NCBI RefSeq assembly: GCF_035222275.1
Contig: NW_026946359.1
Location: forward strand, 2,604,001-2,668,000
DNA: 64,000 nt
From: Podospora bellae-mahoneyi
Lineage: Eukaryota; Ascomycota; Sordariomycetes; Sordariales; Podosporaceae
Direction: 5' to 3'
Shown: positions 34,903 to 47,587 of the stretch, in pieces
Layout: each line of letters begins with the position of its first letter
Numbering within the stretch: the first letter of the stretch is position 1
Made by a program: the position numbers and the translations under genes
Notes under the pieces: model-generated
Databases searched by the model: none
What the model saw: only the letters and a program-made list of their open reading frames with translations
Told to the model about the DNA's origin: nothing

Positions 34903-35743
34903 ATGGCGGGGTTATTCAAGCGAGTGTACGACTGGCTGTTACGGACCTTCTGGTAAGCTGCGCACCTCCATGCATCCCGCGCCCCCGAGCTGCTGCGGGG
35001 CTTTTCCGTCTCTAAGCTCGTCGACGACGGCGACGGCGCATCAGGAGAATGCGGAGCTGACACAACCTCCAGGGCCACCGAAATGGACGTCACCATGATC
35101 GGTCTGCAGAATGCGGGCAAAACATCTCTGCTTCGGGTGCTGTCGGTAAGCAAGACCCAAAACCTACCTCCCCGGTACATGTGATGCTGATGACCTCTGC
35201 TTGCGAACAGGGCGGAGAGTTTGCCATAGAGTAAGTTGTTGACCACCAAGCAACCTTCCCACCCCTCCACGACCTCGATGCAACATCTTGTGCCCAGTTT
35301 CTCCAAATATCTCCTGGCTGACCATTCCTCGCAGCTCGATACCGACAGTGGGCTTCAACATGAAGCGGTTGCAACGGGGGCATGTGACGCTCAAGTGCTG
35401 GGACTTGGGTGGGCAACCCCGCTTCCGTCCAATGTGGGAGCGATATTGCCGGAATGTCAACGCTATCGTGTTCATTGTCGATATTGCCGACGTGGATGTG
35501 CTTCCCATGGCCCGCGAAGAGCTACACTCATTAATGAGCCAGCCAAGCCTGGATGGCATTCCATTGCTTGTTCTCGGAAACAAGTCGGATCTTCCAAACA
35601 AGCTCACCGTGGATGAGCTCATTGACGCCATGGATCTCAAAAACATTGCGCATCGAGAGGTGTCGTGCTATGGCATCTCGGCAAAGGAGGAAACCAATCT
35701 GGAGGCGGTTCTCCAGTGGCTGATGAAGTTTGCCAACAGGTGA
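34903..35743 (+). CDS. Small GTPase ARL8
   Basis: Four exons, 34903-34952, 35073-35145, 35211-35230 and 35335-35743, encode 183 residues. ARL8 is the lysosomal/vacuolar and endosomal Arf-like GTPase that links organelles to kinesin and tethering factors in animals. The G motifs are present: GLQNAGKTSLL (G1), the threonine of IPTVGFN (G2), WDLGGQPRFRPMWERYC (G3, typical of ARL8), GNKSDL (G4) and ISAKEE (G5). The N-terminus MAGLFKRVYDWLLRTFW is an amphipathic helix with Ala at position 2, so there is no myristoylation site, as expected for ARL8. Exon 3 is only 20 bases (GGEFAI). Phase is kept through all three introns. Convergent with the S16 gene about 2 kb away. Confidence 0.94.
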
Positions 35744-37757
35744 GCCATCTCATTTCTGACATGGACCATTTGTCATTGTGGACATCTGGCGAGGTTGGAT
35801 TCAGTTGGCTTGTTCACTGTGTGGACTCGAAGGGACGTCCGTTTCATCGTTTTCGCCCGGCATTTTCGTGAAGAAAAGGTTCATCTGCGGGGGCGACAAC
35901 CGACTCTCAGAACTGACGTTCCAATTCGCAGCAAAAAATGATTTCGTTTCTGTGATATACGACACATCGCCCAGCGCCTAGCTGGGTCCAGACAGGGGCC
36001 GCAAGGCTAAGGGGGCATGATTAGCAACATAACTCATACAGCAACATATGAAAGTGGCACCTGTCACTTTTTTCTCGGGGCAGTTGGGATGGACGGAATG
36101 GGTTATCAGCGGGCCAGGGCGTTTTCTTGTCTTTTTTGTGCGTATTTCGGGGAAGAGGAACTGGCGCGAAGCCTCGGTGTATTGGAAAGCTCGATGTATT
36201 TTTGGTCTTTTTTGTTTTGTTTCTTGCGTGGCTGTTTTATGGAACCACCATCACCACATTTAATCTTTGACGACGTATGATGATGATATGGCAAACCGAG
36301 CGGGTCGTTTTCCAATTGTGCTGTAGAATAGTGCCTTTGCGCGTATCTCTGAGAGCAACGTTTTCGAGATTCTGTGCCAAGCAATGGCATGTGTGACGAG
36401 GTGAGTCTGTAGGGTAGGAGGAGGGGGAAATCGAGACAGGGGGTGTGTGTGTTGAAAGGGCGCTTAGACGATGCTCCTCAATATTCACACATGGACGGGT
36501 TCGAGGGAAAACCACGACATCTGGGAAAAAGAAGACTTGGGGAAAAAGAAAAATGGGAACGGGACGGGACTCGAGAAACTTTCTATATAAAAGGGAAGAA
36601 AAAGATGTACACCTTTTTCCCAAATTTAGTTTTTTGAAAGTCTGAGGGGAGGAGGGACCCTGGGCCGTATTGACGTGGGAGGGCGTGATTGGCTGGAGAG
36701 GATTTGATGTGGTTTACCACCGCCGGACGGAACAGCACCACCACCACCACCACCTTGAGAACTGCAGACCAGTGGATGGATAGATGGGCTTGGATTTCTT
36801 GTCGGTGCGGCGCGCGCGCTTGGAAGGGAATGGGTATCGACTGGTTTGTATCTTGAGTGAGGTTGAAACAGGTAAGCGAGATTTACACTGACTTGGGTCT
36901 CTTTTGGTTGGGGTTGGGTAAGGGAAGGAAGGCAAGCATTACTTCACCTGACGGTACTAATATTATCTGTCTCGGGTGCAGTCTTGATGGCTGGCTTGTG
37001 TTGCCTGGCATATCTTCTTCAAAGTGAGTGCGAGTGTAAGTGATATATGTTCATTCTCATGGATTCCCTGCAATATCCCACTGGGCCATTGAGCGTAAGA
37101 TAAGATAAAAGGAAATAGACCGAGTATGCGCCTTGTGGATGAGACCTTGGGCCGACGTCACTGCTTCTGGCGAAGAAACCGAGAGGGAAACCGAAACCCA
37201 GATTGAGGCCGCACATGATATTGGATTTGGTGTTCTACCCTCGAGTCTCCAAGCTGGTCGGCATACCCAAATCCCGGCTACGCTCTCACATTGACTCCCG
37301 GTTTCCCCCCCTCGTCCTTCCCAAATGCGCCTCGGAAGAGATCAACGTGAAGTTGGTGAACACGGATAGCATTGGGGACCTTCGGTTTATCTTTTTGGGA
37401 AAAACCAACGATCATTTGAGCTGTCTCTATACCCGAACCCCCCCCTCCCTTTTTTTTTTTCCGTCGCTGAACATAACAAAAAACGGGCGCCTGATTTCAC
37501 AATGATTCCACAAAACAGACTCCCGTCGTGAAAAGGTATCGTAAAGGTGGGGTCAACAACAAGAAGACTCCGAGTCTGATTCCTATCTCGGCCGGGGGAA
37601 ACAACCACCAAACATAAGCGCGGAAGCCCCTCCTCGGCAGGCCATCTCTTCGGTAAGATGCCAAATATCGACTCGTATTCTGCCCAATGCAATGCCGAAC
37701 GCCGTCCGTGTCCACCCGAATCCTCCGCTTCCCCAAATGACCAAACGAGCCACCGCT
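35744..37757. other. Intergenic region between convergent 3' ends
   Basis: Two kilobases without a supported gene between ARL8 and S16. It holds a (CCA)n run at 36737-36754. Open frames are short and in no recognisable family. Confidence 0.5.
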
Positions 37758-38435
37758 TTAACGGTAAGACTTCTGGAATCTGGAGCGGGCACCCTTACCA
37801 CCGAACTTCTTGGGCTCGCACCGACGGGGATCGGCGACGAGGAGGCTGCGGTCGAACTGGATGAGGGAGCTCTTCAGGACGTTCTTGGTATGCTCGTCGA
37901 TGTACTTGGCGTAGTAGGCGACCTAAAAGGTGTTAAAAGGTCAGTCAAAATCATGTTGCGGGTGCGGCGCTCGAGTATCGCTCGTCGGTTCGATACTTCG
38001 GGACGGTACGTACAACAGCCTTAGCAATCTGTTTTCCCATTGTTAGCAATTTGTCCCTGTTCCTATTCTTGAGTTTTGTTGCGAGGTGATAACATACAGC
38101 CTGGCGCACAGCGTAAACCTGCGAAGTGTGACCACCACCAGCGACCTTGATTCTGATATCGATGGCAGCGAAGTTCTCGGTGCCGAGGATGAGGATGGGC
38201 TCGTAGAGCTTGGCCCGGAGGATCTCGGGGGCGAAAAGCTTCAGAGGCTTGCCGTTGACCTTGATGAGGCCACGGCCCTCCACAGCGCGAGCGACGGCTG
38301 CAACGATGGCGATGGTTAGCGATTTCGCCCTCGGGAGTTCATTTCGACAATTTCGGCAGGGCGATCAAAAATCGGCATACCTGTGGCATTCTTCTTCTTG
38401 CCAAACACCTGGACGGCCTTCTTTTCGTTCGCCAT
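37758..38435 (-). CDS. rps16: 40S ribosomal protein S16 (uS9)
   Basis: Four exons on the minus strand, 38381-38435, 38098-38297, 38014-38028 and 37758-37922, encode 144 residues. uS9 sits in the head of the small ribosomal subunit, and its C-terminal tail reaches the P-site tRNA. Sequence marks are [35 protein letters not shown], and the invariant [17 protein letters not shown] end. Exon 3 is a 15-base microexon encoding IAKAV; without it the conserved RQAIAKAVVAYYAKY cannot be formed. The short first exon and the intron-rich 5' part are usual for fungal ribosomal protein genes. It is divergent from the RCR-type gene (1.37 kb between starts). Confidence 0.96.
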
Positions 38436-39806
38436 TTTGAGTTGCTGGCAAGAATGACTTCCTGTTGTTAGTTCGGGCAGGCTCAGCAGGCTGTGATTTT
38501 TCGGCTTCAGCTTGTCAAAATTTGTGTGTGGAGGGGGAAATCGGTATGGGGCTAGCGCACCTGCGCCAGCAAATCACGTGTGTCAATTGTGGCTAGTGGC
38601 AGAGTTTGTGGCTGGTGAACCTGGGCCTACCTGCACTCCAAAACCTGTGCCCACTCTGCCGAAGAGCCCGGCGTTGAATTCACTTTAGGCCCACATTTCC
38701 CGGTGATGCTCCCCCGATCCCATCCATGCCGTTTGCTGTCGTGCACCCCACTATCTCCGGTCGAACTGGCGTCCTCCGTTGTTGTTGCTGTTTCCAAGGG
38801 TTGGATTCACAAGGGGGTTTTTCCCCTTCGACTGTCCATCCTGTCAAAAAACCCGATAATTTCTCTTGTACCCTTGAATCTCCTGATGTTTTCAATATCC
38901 GGTCTTTTCATTTTTACATTGTACACCATGGTAATACTGGAGCCGGTGGATTTTATGAATGCCTACCTCTCACCTTGAATACGGATGTTTATTTTCATGT
39001 TGTGCTTGTTTTGCCAAGGCATGACAGTTCCGATCCGCTGACGACGTTGAACGATATGCTGTCATCATTGTGAGGCGATGCCAGGCGAGCGTACCAAAGC
39101 GTACTGAAGCCGTAAAGGCGTTTCTCTCACCGAGCGCAACGCTGCTGAGCCACCGATCCTCTCAGGCGTCTTCTTGCTCGGTCATCAGTGAAGGCATTTG
39201 GAATATCTTCCTAAGTGTGATTTGGAAGTTGCCCGCAGTTTCGGGAAGAGATGGAATGCTTTTTACCAAACGACCGGCCGAGCATGGCGCATAGTGGTCG
39301 TCACCCAAGATCTTGGACAAGCTTGGCAGGCTGCCTCCATTGACCTCATTGGGCAAGTCATGGGAACAAACGGAATCCCATTGGACCTCAGCCACCTCGG
39401 GCCACGTTATCGGTCATTCATTATCAGCGTGTGCCGAGAAATGTCCCACGGTGCAGTTTTCTGATTCAAGGAGGCGCAGTGGCATCATCTGCTCCCGCAC
39501 CTTTTCGCTTCAGAAGAGTTGCTTTGGTGCTTCCGTTGCCAGGATCCACTGTGCTGAAACTTCTATTGGGCAGCACGTCACTCACTCTCAAGCGGTGCCT
39601 GTCTTTGTTCATCTACTCCCGCCACCCCTCTGCCAACAAAATCCTAGAAAACACATCATCTAACACCACCTACATCACCACTACTTGCAGCAGCAAAACG
39701 TGGATTTTTAGACGTTTACATCGATATCAGTTGAATCTCGCCTTCGCAGAATCTACAAAACATCGCAGATTGGAGCAACAGAGAAAAGCGATATCAAATA
39801 GCCACA
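38436..39806. promoter_or_regulatory. Divergent promoter region of S16 and RCR-type genes
   Basis: No gene is supported. The zone 39600-39806 is A/C-rich and leader-like for the RCR-type gene; frames at 39313-39826 run through it without recognisable family. Confidence 0.5.
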
Positions 39807-40455
39807 ATGGCTCCGCTCGTCTCTGATCAGCTGGAGAAACGCCAGTCGTAAGTCGCGACTTCATTTCAATCCCCCCGCGCATCAACCACACTTTATGCTA
39901 ACGATTATCTCTTCCAGCTGTCCTTCAGGGTACTATTACGACAGGGGTTACTGCTACCGCAACAGCGCCTGGAGCTGGTGGGGACGATGGGTATTCGCAG
40001 GTCTCGCCGTTCTCTTCGTTCTTTTGGTGTTTGCGCTTCTCTTGTATGTTTCCCCTACTGTCTCTTTTATCGTCGCATAACGCATTGCTAACGTCTTTCG
40101 CAGCCGTAACTCACGCCGCAGAAGAAAGCAAGGCGCCCGACCACTCTACGGCACCGGCTGGATGGCACCCGCACCGCAGTACTACCCACCTCCTCCTCAG
40201 TACACCCCTCAAGACCAGAATCCCGCTCCTCCAGGCGGGTACAAGTACAACGGGAACGATGGGTATTATGGCAATCCTCAAGCTGGAAGCAGTCAATATG
40301 GCAGCCCGGGTCCTTATGGTAACCAGGCGACGAGCCCCTACGGTCAGCAAGAGGGCATTCAGCTTCAGCAACCCGAGCACGCTTATCACCGTGGAGGTGA
40401 CGCCGATTATGCCCCTCCTCCCGGACCTCCGCCCAATGCCGCCACCAAGCCTTAA
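39807..40455 (+). CDS. RCR family single-pass membrane protein (Congo red resistance type)
   Basis: Three exons, 39807-39847, 39918-40043 and 40104-40455, encode 172 residues. Rcr1 and Rcr2 of yeast are single-pass ER/endosomal proteins that affect chitin deposition and transporter sorting. Here a short lumenal part with a Cys/Tyr-rich motif (CPSGYYYDRGYCYRNSAW) precedes one helix (residues about 37-55). A basic stop-transfer stretch (RNSRRRRKQGARP) follows, and then a Pro/Tyr/Gln/Gly-rich tail with PPPPQY-like motifs that could bind WW-domain ubiquitin ligases. Phase is kept at both introns (phase 2 each). The call rests on architecture and on the SWWGRWVFAG segment typical of fungal members. 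The next gene downstream has the same overall plan. Confidence 0.8.
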
Positions 40456-42638
40456 ATGGCTAAAATCCTGGTTTCGCATCTTTGTTTGTCAGATGCTGGG
40501 AGGAATGAGTTCTTGATTATGGCGTTCAGGATGGGTTGGGTAAGGGATGTAGTTACACATTCCTGAGACAGGGTTTTTACGTTTGGAAAAGGGAGATGAT
40601 GGAAGGGAAGATTCAAGACGATCCCTTGTGGGATACCCCGTTTATGATGGCAAAACTTTCCTTTTTTGTTGTTCAACTACGCAGTACGCTGTTTTTTAGA
40701 GGTACACTAATTAATGCATGATATGGGTTGACGAGCCTCACATATGTTGTCGTGATATCAGAGTTTCGTGTATGATATCATCGTGCTGGTTGAGTTGCTC
40801 GGGTCGGACGAAAAGTAAGGAACGCAGCCTGAGTTATGTGGTCAAGCAGGGCTCTCCCTGGGAAGAGCTTCGCATATAGGAAGACCAGGCCAGCGTGAGG
40901 CTTCAGCCTCTGAACAAACAACGAGCTGCAGCTGTAAGTGGCGAATAAGCCTTACTTACATCTTATATTGGTATGTGGTTGCTTGAGTAGGTCCGTGGTG
41001 TTCTTGATCATAGCTGATGTGCATTATGGTGCTCACGCTTACTGGCCCTTGGGCAGGCCGGTTCTCATCTTATCTGCCGTTTCGTTTATCAGATTTAAGA
41101 CCTTTTCATCCTGTTCGGACTGGACAAGATATTCAGACGTCTCATCTCATAGCGTCGGACTTTTCCAAGGTTTTCCTCAATGAGCTACGTCGGAGAAGTG
41201 GCTGATACAAGTGAAGATTTTCAGGTCGAGTTGGTTGCCTCTTGAAAGATGTTCAGGTCTCATATTGCGATCACTCCGGTGTGTGTTTCGATGAGGGGGG
41301 GTAGTGTTGAGCGATGCAACTTGGAAAGTTTGGTGCGGTATAATGAGATGAGATGAAGCTTTTTAGTGTAAATGACGACGCTCGTAATTTTATAAGTACG
41401 TGTATAGAGAGAACAGTATGCGCTGGTTCTGTGGCCGCGTGTTGCATTGCTGCGAGAAAGAGGCGAAGGGAAATGGAGGCTTTCAACGGCAACATGTACC
41501 GAACAAAAGGACTGGGGACGGAACAGCGGAAGGTCGCTTTGACGATCACGAAAATAACAGGGGTTGGAAGAGGTGAAATTGGGCCGGCAGCGGAGTGTAA
41601 ACCCCGCCTTGGCTGGAGGCCGCTGCAACGAAACTCAACCTTGAGTTCAAGAAGTGTAGTGACAAGTGAAAAGAAAATGTGTCAAAATAAACAGGAAAAC
41701 AAGGCTCCCATTGCAAACCGCCAGCAGGCTGAAGAAGTGCAAGAAGCAGACGTGCGAATCCAGTGACGATTGGACCCTCTTTGACCCCCGTCGGGCCGCA
41801 GGATCAAAAGACCCCACCCGTACCTGCAGCTTGCCGGCGCCAGATGAACGAGGGGCCCGGGCCAATGCGCTTGTGAGATTCTCCCCCCAAGGGCTCCCGT
41901 CTTTTCTTTTCTCCAACGGGAAACCCTCCTCCTGGTGCCTTCTCCTGAGCCAAAGGGCTGACAGCGCCCACTTGGTTTCACGTCTCCCTGAAGTGAGACG
42001 AAGCAGAACCACTCCTTTGGACACACTGTTCGTCCTGTCTTCGCAGGTCATCCTTCGGGATTTTGCCATTTCCGCTCTCTTTTCTTGCATAATCCGCGTT
42101 TGTTTCCCCTAAGTCCACTCTTTTTCATGACTAGTCAGTTACCGACATCGCCAATCGCCGCCCACGATAACTGCTCTCTGCCAATTGAGGCCGTTGATGA
42201 TTTTTGCCTCGATCGCGTTACCTACGACCACTTTCATTTTCAGCATTTGCCTTGCTACGACTGCATTTACTGTAACCAGAAAACCCAACAACCAGGTTCA
42301 ACGCGCGACGCATCACTTTGAACTGTTTGACTTGCTTTCATCACTGGGAGGGAACTGGAAACCAAGACGGAATCACGCACAGAAGCTCAAGACGATCATA
42401 CACGCGCGATAACCAGCCGCACAATGGAGTTGTAGCGCTCATTGTCTACTACGAATCATATATCATCGACATTACTCGTCTTACCCGTGTCTATTCGACA
42501 CCGTGCGCTTGCTGCGAAGGGGCCCTTAGAACTACCAGTGGGGCCCTTCGTTTTCCGAAGCTAGAACAACTCAACAAAACTACGAATATTCGTTATTGAG
42601 CAAAGCTTAGGACAGCTTTAAATCTGGGACAAGGCAAG
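40456..42638. other. Intergenic region
   Basis: 2.2 kb without a supported gene. It contains an imperfect inverted repeat near 42517-42550 (CGAAGGGGCCC and GGGGCCCTTCG, 14-base loop). Open frames at 41260-42112 are shadows of each other on both strands without a recognisable family. Confidence 0.5.
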
Positions 42639-44466
42639 ATGCCTGCGGTAGATGTGGCTATGAGGAGGAGTGTAGGGGAAGGGTTCTTGGACTTGCTGGC
42701 TCGCGCGATTCATCCGGCTCTCGTGCGGAGAAATCTTGAGGGACAGATTGGAGATGTCCGGGCAACATTCGCCAGTTGGGACAGCTGCATGGCGGAATCC
42801 TATTGCAAGTAGGTTATTCTCTTTGCCGCCGAGCTTTGGGTATATTGCTGACGCGTTGCTGTTTAGATGGTTAGTAATCGGGCTCATGATTCTTGGGGGT
42901 ATCATCATTTTCTCCGTGCTATGGTGCATCATTCGCTGCGCGTGCTGCGCCAAATCATGTTGCTGCTCGTGCTTCAAGTGTCTCCAGTGCTGCGGTAATT
43001 GCTGCGGGTGCTGTGACCCTCCAAGGGGGGACCGAAGGCAGTATCTTGACGAGCCGTACATCCCGCCAAATCAGGGTTACAAGTCGCAGGAGCCTATGCA
43101 CCTTGGGTATGACAGTCGCCCTACTGCACCCCCTGTTTTTAGTGGCGGCGGCGGTGGTGGTGGTGGTGGTGGATATGCCGCTTCGACGGGCGTAACAGGC
43201 AAACCCCAATATGCTGAATTCGATGTCAGCAAGAACAAGCCTGGAAATGAAGATGCACTTCCCGAGATGCCGAGCTGGGAAGGTGCGGAGAGCAAGAAGA
43301 TCGTGTTGGAACAGGAGGAGGAGGCCGTGGAGATGAACCAGTTAAAGAAGCCCGAAGCCAACTCACCAAACGCGCACAGCCCGACCATGATGAATGGAGT
43401 GGCTGCGGCGGGTGCGATACCTGGGCGTGGTTCTACGAGCCCGAACCCGGGGAACAGAAGCCCTTACGGACCACCAGGCGCTGGAGCACAATCTAATGGA
43501 TACTGCCCTCCAGGGGCTGTGGCTAACGATCCATACAACCAGATTGCGCAGAGTTACAACCAGCCAGCGGGTGGTTATGGACAGCCGGGTCAAGGGTACG
43601 GTATGGCTCCAGGTGCAAACGGACCAGGTGCAGTGGGAATAGGTGCAATCGGACCAGGACGCAGGTCTCCTGGCAGCGTTGGCGGCGGGTATAATACTGG
43701 GTATGACAACAATGACTATGGACAGCCGGGCTACGGACAACAGGGCTATGGACAGCAACAGCAAGGTGTGACACCTCGGCAGACGGGACAGGGTGGTGGA
43801 TATGACAACTATGGCGACATCTACGACAGCTACGGCACTGGGACGAATAAACCGTATGGTGGCGCTCAGGAACTGGACGCTGGCAGCTATGGGCAACCCC
43901 CATCAGCACAAGCAGCTGCTGGACCTCAGGCGGGTTATGGAGGTGCCTATGGCCAAGGCCAAAGACGGACACCTGGCCCTCAAGCCGATGCAGGGTATGG
44001 CAACCCCAACCAAAGACGGACACCCGGACCCCAGAGTGATTACAACAATGGCTACGGTGGAAGCCCAAGACGCACCCCTGCGCCTCAGGATAGCTACGGC
44101 GGCGGGGGTTATGATGTTCCCGCCCCAGCATATGGCAGCAGTCAGGACAGACGGTCGCCTGGTCCCCAGCAAGGATACGGCCGCCCACCCCCAAATAGAC
44201 AATACTCGTCGTCTGACTCTCGCGGTCCACAACGTCAGTACTCGGGCAACGACGTGAGCTTGTCCTCCGACAACATGGGAGGGTTTGATTTCGGCACAGG
44301 CTACAGCCGTCCACCACAACAGCAGCAACAACCAAGCAGCGGATACGGCCGTCCTCCACAAGCACAGCAGAGCAGTGGATACAGGCAACCGACGACTCCC
44401 GTAGTGGAGGAGCAGAGCGCGGCGTACCCGGGGTATAAGCCTTATTCACCTGGACCTCCCCATTGA
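42639..44466 (+). CDS. Fibroin-3-related single-pass membrane protein
   Basis: Two exons, 42639-42808 and 42867-44466, encode 589 residues. This matches fungal proteins annotated as fibroin-3 related. They have a conserved N-terminus (MPAVDVAMRRS, then a ...SWDSCMAESYCKW segment) before a single helix at about residues 58-80. The helix is followed by a stretch with about 16 cysteines in 30 residues (CACCAKSCCCSCFKCLQCC), a likely palmitoylation or metal-binding patch. The rest is a long Gly/Tyr/Pro/Gln-rich cytoplasmic tail with a run of Gly near residue 150 and repeats of the type GYGQPGQGYG, RRTPGPQ and SSGYGRPPQ. No enzyme domain is present. The function is unknown; a plasma membrane or cell-wall role is inferred from the architecture. 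The splice restores YCK-W at the membrane border. Confidence 0.85.
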
Positions 44467-47400
44467 TAAGTTGGTTTGTGATACCCTGATCTTTTTTTGT
44501 ATAATGGAATGTATTGTACAGTTCTCTATGGGAAGGATGTGTGGTGGCTGCCAGCTGAGCTTGCGGCAGGGGGGTTTGGGATGTTCATGGATGATCTCTT
44601 TTCTTTTTCTCGAAATTTTTGAACATGGTGTGGAGAAGGGCATGATAGATGGTGTTTTTATGATTATTGTCCTTCGTTTATGATGGTTTTGGGAAGAGGA
44701 GGGGGGGTTCATGTTAAGGCGCTTTTTGCAAAGAGGGTGGGGTTTTCGATTCGAACTTGTGGCAAGAAGCAAAGTTGACTTTTATTTTTGGTTTTCTCGG
44801 GAAAAAGGGAAACAGACCCTGGCGGTGGCTATTTAGGGTGGTGGTGGTTTGGATCGCATTTAATGGGATCAGTGGTTGTATATAGGTGACTACGACAGAT
44901 GTGGTGAATGTACCTGGTTGTTCCTAAGTACGTGGGTGGGTGGTTTTGACCGGTGCTGGGTTATAGAGTGATATGTCATTCGCAATACTGTTGTTAAGCG
45001 CTGGGATCGAGGCTTTGTGGTGTATGCGTGCCTTGTTGGCTGCTTGGGTGATGATGATGCCTTGGGCTAGTCTTTGGGGGGATTTGCAGTTGTCTGGGAG
45101 GGATGTTGGACGTGGTTGACGGTGAGCCAAGGGATAGAGCTCAGAAGGAAGGTTATGCAAGCTGACAGAAATAGGGTGAGCCGCTGCTATCAACTCGGCG
45201 GTTTGGCATGGAAGGCTCACGAAGCATTAATAAACATGGCCCTGCCTAATAATCAGTCAGGTTAGTCCCCAACAAGATATCTGCATTGTCGAGGACCATG
45301 TTGCAAGCGCTGACAACCTCCAGAACTTGGTAAGATGTTGGATGTGTCGGCCAGCTCCCTTGTTATTGATCGTCCATCCAACGGACCATGTAGGAACACG
45401 GAAGAAGGTAGGTAGGTGTGTTACGAGCTGCCCAACAAGGCAGAAGAAAAAAACTCTTCATCGTCCGCGAGTTCAATCTCGGCGTTTTCTTATTATTATG
45501 CTAATCCGCTGAGAATTTTTTTTGCAAATGTCTTCGGGGTTCCGTATTCCCCGGACTTGGTTCGTACTTTTCGTATACCATGTCCGTTGCCGGAGTAAAG
45601 AAAGTCATTCGTTCCCGGAGCGATACAATGATCATGTTTTGGTAATGTATGTGTATTCAAGCAGAATTAGGTGACACAACAGCGGCAGCCAGTCAAGGGT
45701 CCTCTTCGGGCTTTTTTTTCTTTCTGAAATTCTAGAACATGATTTTCGTCCTCGTTTTGTGAAACTTGGAAAGCTAGCAAATGATGTTGTGCTGTGGTGC
45801 TTGTGTAATTGTTGCATTTCCAAGAAGCCCTACAGGTTGGTCCGGTCGGTTGTGGGGTTGATTGTACACGCAAGCCAAAACAGATAAGTAAGATTGGTTG
45901 GCAGAGGTATATCTTAACGGACTTGGGCTGAATGTGAGGTTGGTGGAGTTGGTGGTCATCTTTGGGGGGTTGGGTACCTGTGTTGCTTGGTCGGATAATA
46001 GGTCTGGGGTTTTGGAATCATAACTTCGAGTCTGTTTTGAGCCGTTTGACTGGCTTTGGCCGTTGTCTTTTGGCAGTTTAACAGAGCCTTGTGAGCGGCT
46101 AAAACCCGCACCAGGCGGAGCTGTAGGATCCAACGGCTGGGTGTTGTCAGCTGTTGAAGTCTACCGCACGTCTCTGCGCTTAGAGATCAGATCTGTTGGT
46201 TGGATGATCGAACGAGTCATTCAACATAGCCAGCTAGCCAGCAGCAGCAGTTTCCTTCCTTTCGGGTGCGCGGGAGCCGGTAGTGGTGACGCGGGTTGTG
46301 CGGAAAGTTAAAAGATCCCCCCAACCCGCCCAAGCCTACTGACGTGGTCTGGTGGCGGTGCAAAACTGGAATGATGAGTTGACGTGCGTGCTCCATTCAG
46401 AGCTCCGTATTGGATGGTGGAGAGATTTCTAAATCCGAACATTTTTTACGGATGCTAGGAAAATAGGAGTTCCGAATTGAAGACGGAGAATGGGGAAATG
46501 GTTGCGAAAGTTTTCCGTTTCACTTCTTCCCGACTGTTTGAGCTACTGTTGGTCGAAAAAGATCAGGTGAAGTTCTGATCTCAACGGTCGACGGGCGATT
46601 GGGAAGTCTATTTCCGCGCTTCTAGAAATCTGGGGATGAGCCCCGCCAAGCACACAACTCAATCTTGGCCACCCTGCAAGCGGCAGGCATCTGATCTTTT
46701 TTAAAATCAACGCTTGCACTGGAAGAGGAAGGACCAGTTGCAGGGGTTTGGAGCGCCAAGTATGACGTTGTCTTGAGGCCTTGTTCCCATTTCTCCAAGA
46801 ATTTGGATGCTTGGGGGGGCAAGCCCAAGAAATCACAGAAATGAAAAGAAATCTTCCGGTGGTCTTGGTGTAGTGCAGGATTGCTGGGCAGGAATATGCC
46901 CCTTTTTTTTTCTGTCTCTCCCACGCACATAGGGACAGGTGACAAGACTGAAGATGCGTTCGGGTATGTGTGGACAACAAACTTTGCTGATCGCCCAGAG
47001 GCCATGTCAAACACCGAACGAACCATTGTACCTGTCTTGTCAGAAAGAGAGAGACATGCAGCATTTATTGGCCGAGAATGAAGGATGAAAAAGAAGCGTT
47101 TAGACCTGAGCTTCAGCCGTGGGAAGTCACTTGCTGCCGTCGTATTCGGAGAGCCCCCGCCAAGTCTCCTTCCTACGTACAATCTTATGTTTTTTGATCC
47201 TTCAGTGTTGGGCCTCCACGTTGTGAGGGGACCTCTTTGTCTGACTGCTCGAGTGTCCATCTTTTCCCTTTTTATTCCCCCGTTTGCAAACGACCCAACG
47301 GATTTTTGTCCATCACCACACCAACTCTCAACAGAGAACGGGCGACTCCAGCAGCTCGTCAAGGTTACCGCTGTTATCGACTCTCCACCGGTGAATCGGT

Positions 47401-47587
47401 CGATCCACTTGGTGTTCCAGCTACCGAAGGGTCCTGCTCGGCGTCCCAAGCCGTCGATCGTTTGGATTTGTACACAGACTACCGTCTGGGAGTTTGAATG
47501 GACTAATGAAAAAAGACACTGGGGATCTCTGGGCTGGCTGGGTGAGGCCAAACCATTTTACACAACAAAAACTGCTCAGCCGACACC
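44467..47587. other. Intergenic region
   Basis: 3.1 kb without a supported gene. The part 44467-45300 is T/G-rich 3' flank. The part 47080-47587 is pyrimidine-rich and looks like the leader of the next gene. A 309-codon minus-strand frame at 46622-47551 starts at a TTG and has no family; it is not annotated. Confidence 0.5.

Noticed and set aside
34347-35015. 222-codon plus-strand frame overlapping ARL8 exon 1
   Set aside because: It is in a different frame from ARL8, low-complexity in composition and matches no family; it is leader sequence read by chance.
42517-42550. Inverted repeat as a terminator or small RNA hairpin
   Set aside because: An 11-base imperfect stem in intergenic DNA is expected by chance at this frequency, and fungi do not use hairpin terminators for polymerase II.
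46622-47551. 309-codon minus-strand open frame
   Set aside because: It begins at a TTG, has no recognisable family or splice context, and lies antisense to the probable leader of the next gene.
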